DNA of 5,143 nucleotides, taken from positions 1 through 5,143 of the forward strand of contig JAGAPM010000171.1 of assembly GCA_017623265.1 (NCBI GenBank), written 5' to 3'. Every line of letters starts with the position of its first letter. Position 1 is the first letter of the stretch. The notes below the pieces were generated by a model that was given only the letters and a program-made list of their open reading frames with translations, searched no databases and was not told the origin of the DNA. The DNA comes from Lentisphaeria bacterium (GTDB lineage: Bacteria; Verrucomicrobiota; Lentisphaeria; Victivallales; UBA1829). Position numbers and translations under genes: made by a program. This document shows, one piece after another, positions 1 to 5,143 of the stretch.

Positions 1-131
1 CCTATCTCAACCGTCGCGGCGAACCCACACACATGCTCAAGGGCGGCAAGTGGAAAACCATGTTCCACCTGCCGAGATGCCTCTTCATCGCCCTCGACCA
101 GATGCGCAAGATCCAGGCTCAACAGGGCTGA
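1..131 (+). CDS. AGE-family sugar epimerase (N-acylglucosamine 2-epimerase-like), C-terminal end only
   Basis: This is the last 42 codons of a plus-strand gene that begins outside the window; the first complete codon starts at base 3 and the TGA stop is at 129-131. The visible peptide starts YLNRRGEP, continues with KGGKWK and then FHLPRCL. This matches the C-terminal signature of the N-acylglucosamine 2-epimerase / cellobiose 2-epimerase (AGE) superfamily, in which a Tyr/Phe-Leu-x-Arg-x-Gly turn is followed by Lys-Gly-x-x-Trp-Lys and Phe-His-x-Pro-Arg-x-Leu near the end of the (alpha/alpha)6 barrel. Members are cytosolic and interconvert sugar C2 epimers such as GlcNAc/ManNAc or glucose/mannose units. 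The substrate cannot be told from this fragment. The gene converges on the minus-strand operon and ends 64 bp before the terminator core at 195. The family call is fairly sure; the specific activity is unknown. Confidence 0.75.
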   Translation, partial: YLNRRGEPTHMLKGGKWKTMFHLPRCLFIALDQMRKIQAQQG

Positions 132-135
132 CCGG

Positions 136-285
136 AGTGAGTACGAACGCGCGGGGCGCGGCAGCAGCCTGAGCGCAGCTCAGGCTCACCGTACAAAAAA
201 AGATGCACGCTTTGTGGCGTGCATCTTTTTTGTGTGCGGTGGAGCCACTGCGTGGCTCACTGCCGCGCCCCGGCGTCTGCTCACT
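136..285. repeat. Imperfect ~150-bp palindrome with nested hairpins (four-way-junction fold)
   Basis: The intergenic region is nearly self-complementary end to end. The outer arms pair as 136-141 with 280-285, 147-150 with 273-276, and a perfect 13-bp block 152-164 with 260-272. Inside are three elements: a 9-bp hairpin at 166-186 with loop GCA (175-177), an inner stem 188-191 with 237-240 leading to the terminator hairpin, and a 7-bp hairpin at 242-258 with loop TGC (249-251). Exactly one unpaired base (165, 187, 241, 259) lies at each corner of the junction. The two side hairpins are diverged inverse copies of each other and their loops are complementary. The right arm includes the stop codon of the unknown gene. 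It may be a dispersed palindromic repeat or simply an elaborate terminator region; copy number cannot be seen from one window. Confidence 0.75.
195..231. terminator. Bidirectional intrinsic terminator between convergent genes
   Basis: A perfect 10-bp stem (201-210 with 217-226) closes a 6-base loop (211-216). Seven A residues (195-201) lie on the left and six T residues (226-231) on the right, so the stem can extend through A-T pairs. Read on the plus strand, the hairpin is followed by a T tract and can end the epimerase transcript. Read on the minus strand, the A tract becomes a U tract and can end the infB-to-unknown-gene transcript. Its place between two facing stop codons supports both uses. 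It is also the centre of the larger palindrome at 136-285. Confidence 0.9.
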
Positions 286-1879
286 GTGCCATGAAGTCGT
301 CCCAGGCGTCTTCGATGTCCCCGATGCGCAGTTCCAGCTGTTCGTACTGTTCGTCTCCTTCCAGACGGCTGTCGCTGTTCAGGAGGGACAGGGTATCCAC
401 GATATCCCGGTGGATCGCTGCCAGCCGTTTTGCGGTCTTTTCCGGCACGGGCTGACCGTTCAGCCGTTCCAGCAGGGACATGGAATATTCGATCCGTGCC
501 TTGGTGAGGTCCAGCAGTCTCGTCCGTAATGGCGACAGCTTGGCGTCCTCGGCGGGGCTGAAATATTCGGAAGCGATCTCCCAGTTTTCCTCCAGGAAGT
601 TGATGAAAGCGACTTCCTGTGCGTCGTCGGCGAACTTGAGTTCCATGAAGTCCATCAGTCTGGACCGGAACCCTTCAAACTGTTCTTCGCCGTTGGACAT
701 GGCATCGTAGATCATGGCGCCCAGTTCCACGGAGTTGATAGGGGCATTGAGTTCGGCAAGGATGGCGTCGATAGACTCCAGCGTACCGGTGGAAATGGAG
801 AAATTATTGGGATCCAGATCCGGGTCCAGCGTGCGTTTATCGGCATTCTCATCTTTTTCGTGGTGATGGTGTCCGCAATCGCACCCGCCGTGGTCGTGAT
901 CGTGCCCGCAGCTGCATTTTGCGTCCTGTTCCGCCCGGTTGCGGATCAGGCTCTGCTCGAACTGACCGGGGGTATCCAGATCGTCCACCGGCACCAGCAG
1001 CCACTCGCTGCCGTCCCGTTTGATGGCGATTTCGTTCATGCGGAGCCGATATTCTTCCAGCGTCAGAACGGGGCGTTTTCTCAAATCCGTATCATTTTCG
1101 TATGCAAAGAGATATGCTTCCGCGATCTGTTGGGGAATCTCGATGTAATCCCGATCCTGTTCGCAAACTTTCAGCAGAGCCCGTTCAAAATCCCGCACGA
1201 ACTGCTGTTTGTCTGCATCGCTGCTCTGTTCCCGGCAGATGGCAAGGGAGAACACGCATTTTTCCCAATCTTCCACGGTGACCAGAATGGAATCGCCTTC
1301 GTTAAACTGGTTATCCCGGTAGAAACTGCCCATATCGAAGGCGGTCAGCTTCACATTTGCCATCATGAGATCCCGTGCGCCGAAGAGGGTCAGCCGGTTT
1401 TCTTCGCACTCGGCGGAAAGATAATCGATCACGCCGGAATTCCCCAGCATCATATACGCCGGAGCGATCTCGGAAAAACGGGTATTGATCGTAACGGTCT
1501 TCCGTTTTTTGCTGTTTCCGGCTTTCAGAACAAACTCATCGGCAAAGACTTCGTCGCTGTTGCAGAAGGGAATGAACGCTGCGCCGGGCAGCAGCACTGC
1601 CTTTTCGATCTCAAACGCAGTCGGAACGATCTTGAATTCCGTACCACGGAAAAATTCCTGTTTCGGGTAGACTTTTCCATCCGAATAGAAAAAACTGTCC
1701 TGCGCAGCGAGGACCAGTTCCACTTCTTTTTCCACCCGTTTCCGGTCAGCGTCGGAAGAGGGTTTCAGCGCCGCGATAGCAGCTTCGGTCAGTTCGGAAA
1801 CGGGGAAAGAAAACAGCCTGCCGAAACGGTCGGCGAGCATATTTTCCACGGTCTCTTCAATGTGGTTCAGGCTCAGCAT
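281..1879 (-). CDS. Unrecognised 532-aa acidic protein with a central Cys/His metal-binding-like segment
   Basis: I do not recognise this protein. The start is ATG at 1877-1879, preceded by a strong AGGAGG; TGA is at 281-283. No signal peptide or membrane segment is evident, so it is probably cytosolic. Residues about 1-75 look helical, then 75-215 look like mixed beta structure with phrases such as FRGTEF, LLPGAAFIPF and, near 195-205, a GDSILVTVEDWE stretch. Residues 225-285 are again helix-prone. Residues 322-340 hold four Cys (322, 324, 333, 335) and seven His (326, 328, 330, 337-340), arranged as CxCGHxHxH then CxCGHHHH. An acidic Asp/Asn/Pro-rich linker follows (341-360), then a mostly helical acidic region to the C-terminus. 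His/Cys runs like this occur in metal chaperones and as accessory tails, so Zn or Ni binding is a reasonable inference, not a function call. It is the last gene of the operon, 21 bp after truB, and ends at the shared terminator. Confidence 0.85.
   Translation of the reverse strand: MLSLNHIEETVENMLADRFGRLFSFPVSELTEAAIAALKPSSDADRKRVEKEVELVLAAQDSFFYSDGKVYPKQEFFRGTEFKIVPTAFEIEKAVLLPGAAFIPFCNSDEVFADEFVLKAGNSKKRKTVTINTRFSEIAPAYMMLGNSGVIDYLSAECEENRLTLFGARDLMMANVKLTAFDMGSFYRDNQFNEGDSILVTVEDWEKCVFSLAICREQSSDADKQQFVRDFERALLKVCEQDRDYIEIPQQIAEAYLFAYENDTDLRKRPVLTLEEYRLRMNEIAIKRDGSEWLLVPVDDLDTPGQFEQSLIRNRAEQDAKCSCGHDHDHGGCDCGHHHHEKDENADKRTLDPDLDPNNFSISTGTLESIDAILAELNAPINSVELGAMIYDAMSNGEEQFEGFRSRLMDFMELKFADDAQEVAFINFLEENWEIASEYFSPAEDAKLSPLRTRLLDLTKARIEYSMSLLERLNGQPVPEKTAKRLAAIHRDIVDTLSLLNSDSRLEGDEQYEQLELRIGDIEDAWDDFMAQ
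860..916 (-). other. Cys/His cluster (residues 322-340) inside the unknown protein
   Basis: These codons encode 11 potential metal ligands in 19 residues: Cys 322, 324, 333 and 335, and His 326, 328, 330 and 337-340. Two CxCGH units, each followed by more His, give the segment a duplicated look (CSCGHDHDH, then CDCGHHHH). It lies between two larger regions, not at a terminus, and is followed by an Asp-rich linker. Metal binding is inferred from composition; the ion and the role are unknown. Confidence 0.65.
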
Positions 1880-1883
1880 ATCT

Positions 1884-1889
1884 CCTCCT
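1884..1889 (-). promoter_or_regulatory. Shine-Dalgarno site of the unknown gene
   Basis: Read on the minus strand this is AGGAGG followed by four bases and the ATG at 1879. It lies wholly in the 21-bp gap after the truB stop and follows a run of A. It fixes the start and suggests efficient independent initiation at the last gene of the operon. Confidence 0.8.
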
Positions 1890-1900
1890 TTTTTTGCGGA

Positions 1901-2662
1901 TCAGAAGCTGGAAAAACGGACCATTTTTGCCAGTTTCCGGTGCAGATAATCATCCAGCCGGTCGGCAAGATCCTGCTGGGTCCATTCTTTCATTTCTTCC
2001 ACAGAATAAGCGTCTTTGAGTTCAAATTCGCCGCTCTGGATCCGGTTGAGCCGGAAGAGTGCGGCGCCGCAGCCCAGTTTCTGCCCCACATCGGCGCAGA
2101 GCGTGCGGATATAAGTGCCTTTGGAACAGCGCACCACAAAATCGGCGTAAGGCAGATTGATATTTGCCAGATCCACCGAATGAATCGTCACCGGTTTGGC
2201 TTCCCGTTCCACTTCCTTGCCCTGACGCGCCAGTTTGTACAGCCGTTCACCGTCCACTTTGACCGCAGACACCATGGGCGGGGTCTGCATGATCTCACCG
2301 GTGAATGCGGCAAAGGCTTCTTTGAGCTTTTCTTCCGTTACATACGAGTAATCGGAAGTCTTGACAATGTTTCCATCCATGTCCTGGGAATCGGTTTCTG
2401 TTCCGAGAAGAATGGTCCCGCCGTAGATTTTGTCCTCGCCGGAAAACTTCTGACTCAGTTTGGTAAACTTGCCGATCACGATGACCAGCAGACCGGTCGC
2501 CGCGGGGTCCAGTGTACCGCAGTGACCTGCTTTCACAATATTGAACCGCGCCCGCATGAACGCCACCACATCGTGGCTGGTCCAGCCGGCAGGCTTATTG
2601 ACAAGGATGATCCCGTTTTTCAGGAACGGGGGAAGACGGTGTTTCTGGGGATTGTTTCTCAT
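1901..2662 (-). CDS. truB: tRNA pseudouridine(55) synthase TruB
   Basis: TruB isomerises uridine 55 in the T-loop of tRNAs to pseudouridine, in the cytosol. The 253-residue product shows the family motifs in order: GIILVNKPAGWTSHDVV (17-33), then the catalytic GHCGTLDPAATGLL with Asp52, the Lys-x-Tyr segment near 78-80 followed by LGTETDSQDMDG, the PPMVSAVKVDGERLYKLAR block, the KGTYIRTL substrate-binding motif, and a closing RIQSGEF. At 253 residues it is shorter than the E. coli enzyme (about 314), with only some 43 residues after RIQSGEF. It therefore appears to lack the C-terminal PUA domain, as in other short bacterial TruB proteins. The ATG overlaps the preceding stop as ATGA (2659-2662) and I see no strong Shine-Dalgarno site. 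Translation is therefore probably coupled to nrnA. Confidence 0.96.
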   Translation of the reverse strand: MRNNPQKHRLPPFLKNGIILVNKPAGWTSHDVVAFMRARFNIVKAGHCGTLDPAATGLLVIVIGKFTKLSQKFSGEDKIYGGTILLGTETDSQDMDGNIVKTSDYSYVTEEKLKEAFAAFTGEIMQTPPMVSAVKVDGERLYKLARQGKEVEREAKPVTIHSVDLANINLPYADFVVRCSKGTYIRTLCADVGQKLGCGAALFRLNRIQSGEFELKDAYSVEEMKEWTQQDLADRLDDYLHRKLAKMVRFSSF

Positions 2663-3633
2663 TTTTTCAGTTCCATTGCTACATGGTTGAGCAGAATATC
2701 TTCTGCGTTTTCCGCACTTTTGGCAAAGATGGTACAGCCCGCTGCCATTTCATGCCCGCCACCATTGAGTCTGCGGGCGACCTTACCCACCGAAACGGCA
2801 GGATCTTTGGAGCGCAGCGATACTTTGAAAATGCCGGGATTTGCCGTCGGCTTGATGACCGCCGCCACCGTAACGCCTTCGATCCCGCGCACATTTTCGA
2901 TCAGATTTTCCGTATTCCGGATATTGACATCATATTTTTTCAGCAGTTCATTGGTGATCATAAACCAGGCAAAAGAGCCATCCAGTGCGGTCCGCAGAGA
3001 CTTGCAGAACAGCTCCGCTTCAAACTGTGCCATATTGAACGGCTTGGAAAAGTATGCCCGGTCGATCACAAAATGCCGATCCGCTCCAGCTTCGATCAGA
3101 TCCGCAGAGGTCCGCAGAGCCCGGGGCGTGGTGTTGTCGAACCGGAAACAACCGGAATCGGTCACAACGCCCAACAGCAGCCGTGTGGCGGCAGCCGGCG
3201 TGATCTTCCATTTCGCAAACCTGGCGAGATCATACACCACTTCCGCCGCAGAACACGCCGTGGAGTCAACATAAGTGACCTGCGCAAACTCAATATGGTC
3301 CGGATGATGATCCAGCGCCGCAAAGGGCAGTTTGATCTGTTCCGGCTGCAGACCGCCCAGCCCCAGCCGTTTGGGCGTGGAGGCATCCACGGAAAGCACA
3401 GAGTCGTACCGGGTCAGATCCGCCGTTTTCAGCGCTGTTTCCGGCAGAAAACACAGATACGCATCCGGCACTTCATCCGGAAACAGCACATCCGCTTTGT
3501 ATCCGTTTCCATTCAACAGATGCCACAGGGCAGTGGCAGATCCGACCGCATCGCCATCAGGACGCTCATGAGTCACGATCAGCACCCTGCCCTGAAGTTT
3601 TTCCAGAACCGGCTGAAAATCAGAAATTCTCAT
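2659..3633 (-). CDS. nrnA: DHH/DHHA1 phosphoesterase, NrnA-type oligoribonuclease / pAp phosphatase
   Basis: NrnA-type enzymes degrade RNAs of a few nucleotides and dephosphorylate pAp in the cytosol, using Mn-type metals. The 324-residue product has the full DHH set: THERPDGDAVGS (His22, Asp26, Asp28), VDAS (Asp83), LDHHPDH (Asp108-His109-His110) and VVTDSGCFRF (Asp159). It ends with a DHHA1 domain carrying the nucleic-acid-binding GGGHEMAAG (from Gly291). Length fits the family. I chose the ATG at 3631-3633 (MRISDF) because it gives a family-like N-terminus and a GGAAGGGG purine run lies upstream. An upstream ATG at 3703-3705 would add 24 residues unlike the family and overlap rbfA much further. 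With the chosen start it overlaps the end of rbfA by 14 bp, and its stop overlaps the truB start. This neighbourhood is the usual place for nrnA between rbfA and truB. The DHH family is certain; exact substrate preference is inferred. Confidence 0.92.
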   Translation of the reverse strand: MRISDFQPVLEKLQGRVLIVTHERPDGDAVGSATALWHLLNGNGYKADVLFPDEVPDAYLCFLPETALKTADLTRYDSVLSVDASTPKRLGLGGLQPEQIKLPFAALDHHPDHIEFAQVTYVDSTACSAAEVVYDLARFAKWKITPAAATRLLLGVVTDSGCFRFDNTTPRALRTSADLIEAGADRHFVIDRAYFSKPFNMAQFEAELFCKSLRTALDGSFAWFMITNELLKKYDVNIRNTENLIENVRGIEGVTVAAVIKPTANPGIFKVSLRSKDPAVSVGKVARRLNGGGHEMAAGCTIFAKSAENAEDILLNHVAMELKK

Positions 3634-4012
3634 TTTCTTCGTCCCCTTCCAGTTCACGAAGAAGCTGGAGTACACGGTCGCCTTCCGCCAGATTGTGATC
3701 GGCAAGAAAACGCAGCACCGGCGTATATTTCAGGATCACGTGTTTGGACATTCTGCGCTGGATATCGCCCTTGAGCCGTGCCAACGCCTGAAGGATCTCC
3801 TGTTCCCGGTCGCTGCCGGCTTCGATCCCGAACATGCTCACATAAACATCTGCCTGTTTCAGCGTGGTGGAACATTCCACACGGGTCACAGAGACAAGGG
3901 CATTGTACTTCTCGCTGAAAGACTGACGCTGCAGCAAATCTGCGATCTCACGCTTGAGGATCTCGTTGACACGGGTGATCCGGTCAACGGAAACTTCATT
4001 ATTCTTACGCAT
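3620..4012 (-). CDS. rbfA: 30S ribosome-binding factor RbfA
   Basis: RbfA is a small KH-fold protein that binds the 30S subunit and helps mature the 5' end of 16S rRNA, notably in the cold. The 130-residue product begins with the usual basic helix (RITRVNEILKREIADLL), then the beta segment VSVTRVECSTTLKQADVYVS, matching the family's V-T-x-V-x-x-S-x-D-L-x-x-A-x-V-Y-V-S pattern. Next come the helix ILQALARLKGDIQRRMSKHV and LKYTPVLRFLADHNLAEGDRVLQLL, equivalent to the conserved TPxLxFxxD segment. The C-terminus is short and acidic (EGDEENENF). Length is normal. The start is set by a GGAGGT six bases upstream. It follows infB by 16 bp, the standard order. Confidence 0.95.
   Translation of the reverse strand: MRKNNEVSVDRITRVNEILKREIADLLQRQSFSEKYNALVSVTRVECSTTLKQADVYVSMFGIEAGSDREQEILQALARLKGDIQRRMSKHVILKYTPVLRFLADHNLAEGDRVLQLLRELEGDEENENF
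3643..3650 (-). promoter_or_regulatory. Shine-Dalgarno site of nrnA inside rbfA
   Basis: On the minus strand the run GGAAGGGG lies nine bases before the ATG at 3633, within the last codons of rbfA. It supports the internal MRISDF start and means ribosomes finishing rbfA pass directly over the nrnA start. The match to the anti-SD is moderate. Confidence 0.55.
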
Positions 4013-4018
4013 GAAGAC

Positions 4019-4024
4019 ACCTCC
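4019..4024 (-). promoter_or_regulatory. Shine-Dalgarno site of rbfA
   Basis: On the minus strand this is GGAGGT, six bases before the rbfA ATG and just after the infB stop (4029-4031). It is a near-ideal ribosome binding site and fixes the rbfA start. Confidence 0.85.
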
Positions 4025-4028
4025 GGAA

Positions 4029-5143
4029 TCAGGTCAGGGTTGCTTTTTTCAGCTCAATTTCGTAGAGCTGGATAATGTCACCTTCCGTGAAGTCCATAAA
4101 GTTGTCCAGCCGGATACCGCACTCAAGCCCCTGATGCACTTCTTTCACATCGTCCTGATAGCGCCGCAGGGAGCGCACTTCACCGTTGAAGATGAGTTCG
4201 TTGTTGCGGAACACACGGGCTTTTGCACCGGTACGGGCAACGCCTTTTTCCACCATACAACCGCAGATCTTCGGACCTTTGGAAAGCTGGAAGATCTTGA
4301 GGATCTTGACGGTCCCGATATATTTTTCGCGCTTTTCCGGTTCGAGACGACCGGCAAGAGCATCCGTAATATCTTCGATCAATTCATAGATGATGCTGTA
4401 AAGACGGATCTCCACATTGGATTTCTTGGCGAGATCGTTCACGCCGGGATTCACACGCACATGGAACCCGACCACGATAGCATCCGAAGAGGCAGCCAGC
4501 AGCACGTCGTTTTCCGTGATCGCCCCTACACCGGTATGCAGCACTTCCACAGAGATCTTCTCGGAAGGCAGTTTCTTCAGAGATTCCACAATTGCTTCGC
4601 TGGATCCGCGGACGTCAGACTTCACAATGACTTTGAGATTGTTCTTCTTGCTGTCATTCATCTGGGAGAACAGATCTTCCAGTGTGGCTCCGGCAGTCTT
4701 GCTGGAGAGTGTTTCAATACGCTTGGAATCGCTGCGGCTTTCCGCCAGCTGCTTCGCTTCATTGATATTTTTGCAGACAGCCATCTTGGTACCGGCTTCC
4801 GGAACCCCGGAAAGACCGACGACCTTAACAGGCGTGCTGGGCGGCGCGACCGCCACCCGTTTTCCGCGGAAGTCGATCAGCGTCTTGACCTTTCCGTAAT
4901 ATTCACCGCAGATGATGGGATCGCCCACCCGCAGAGAGCCATTCTTCACCACCACGCTTGCCGTAGCTCCGAGACCCTGTTCCAGCTGGGACTCCAGCAC
5001 ATACGCCAAACCGGGACGCTTGGCATTTGCCTGCAGTTCCAGCATTTCCGCTTCCAGCAGGATCCGTTCCAACAGATCATTGATCCCTGCACCGGTCTTG
5101 GCGGAAACGGGGATCGCCGCCACCGTACCGCCCCAGTCTTCGG
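4029..5143 (-). CDS. infB: Translation initiation factor IF-2, C-terminal part (5' end outside window)
   Basis: IF2 is the GTPase that places fMet-tRNA on the 30S subunit and promotes subunit joining. The visible 370 residues start at EDWGGTVAAIPVSAKTG, the end of the G domain with the G5 SAK motif (13-15). The GTG at 5121-5123 is only the Val codon of that segment, not a start. Domain II follows (about 43-120: RPGLAYVLESQLEQGLG, then LRVGDPIICGEYYGKV). Next is domain III (about 168-235: LKVIVKSDVRGSSEAI, and VLHTGVGAITENDVLLA). The C-terminal fMet-tRNA-binding domain (about 265-365) has IFQLSKGPKICGCMV, RNNELIFNGEVRSLRR and GLECGIRL. Those last motifs carry the conserved GCMV cysteine and ECGI. 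TGA is at 4029-4031. The N-terminal region and most of the G domain lie off the right edge. No truncation or frameshift is seen. Confidence 0.97.
   Translation of the reverse strand, partial: EDWGGTVAAIPVSAKTGAGINDLLERILLEAEMLELQANAKRPGLAYVLESQLEQGLGATASVVVKNGSLRVGDPIICGEYYGKVKTLIDFRGKRVAVAPPSTPVKVVGLSGVPEAGTKMAVCKNINEAKQLAESRSDSKRIETLSSKTAGATLEDLFSQMNDSKKNNLKVIVKSDVRGSSEAIVESLKKLPSEKISVEVLHTGVGAITENDVLLAASSDAIVVGFHVRVNPGVNDLAKKSNVEIRLYSIIYELIEDITDALAGRLEPEKREKYIGTVKILKIFQLSKGPKICGCMVEKGVARTGAKARVFRNNELIFNGEVRSLRRYQDDVKEVHQGLECGIRLDNFMDFTEGDIIQLYEIELKKATLT

Noticed and set aside
203..529. Plus-strand open frame starting in the terminator hairpin
   Set aside because: Starts inside the palindrome, runs antisense over the 3' end of the unknown gene and has no ribosome binding site or recognisable sequence.
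860..3274. 804-codon open frame on the plus strand, antisense to the unknown gene, truB and nrnA
   Set aside because: Its translation matches no family and is rich in Phe, His and Arg as expected for the complement of real genes. It spans three well-supported minus-strand genes and reflects their codon bias.
3634..3705. 24-residue N-terminal extension of nrnA
   Set aside because: The residues are rbfA codons read in another frame, do not resemble the family N-terminus, and the downstream ATG has a better placed purine run.
2683..3774. 363-codon plus-strand open frame antisense to nrnA and rbfA
   Set aside because: Arg/Gln/His-rich shadow translation over two convincing conserved genes; no family features.
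4417..4899. 160-codon plus-strand open frame antisense to infB
   Set aside because: Ser/Thr-rich shadow of a highly conserved IF2 coding region.
5121..5123. GTG as an alternative internal IF2 start
   Set aside because: The reading frame continues upstream through conserved G-domain sequence (EDWGGT) to the window edge, so this is an internal Val codon.

Overview
The window is bacterial and is dominated by one minus-strand operon for translation initiation, ribosome maturation and RNA metabolism. In transcription order (right to left) it reads infB (3' part only), rbfA, an nrnA-type DHH phosphoesterase, truB, and a 532-residue protein I do not recognise. The infB-rbfA-(nrnA)-truB order is a classic bacterial cluster. 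The genes are packed as in a single transcript: a 16-bp gap, a 14-bp overlap, an ATGA overlap and a 21-bp gap. Base composition is moderate (by eye a little over 50% GC) and the Shine-Dalgarno sites are purine-rich and conventional.

On the far left, on the plus strand, lies the last 42 codons of an N-acylglucosamine 2-epimerase (AGE)-family protein. It converges on the operon. The 149-bp gap between the two stop codons holds a strong hairpin with A and T tracts on its two sides, a bidirectional intrinsic terminator. That hairpin is the centre of a roughly 150-bp imperfect palindrome which folds on paper into a four-way junction and reaches into the stop codon of the unknown gene.

The genes fit together as follows. 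IF2 directs initiator tRNA onto the 30S subunit. RbfA matures the 30S subunit. NrnA clears very short RNAs and pAp. TruB makes pseudouridine 55 in tRNA. The final gene is the least understood part: a large acidic protein with a Cys/His-rich, probably metal-binding segment between an N-terminal mixed alpha/beta region and a helical C-terminal region. It sits where many bacteria have ribF and rpsO.

I cannot name the organism. A sugar-epimerase neighbour and the codon style would fit a gut or environmental member of the PVC group (for example Lentisphaerota), but this is a weak guess. I see no tRNA, rRNA, CRISPR array, insertion sequence or prophage.
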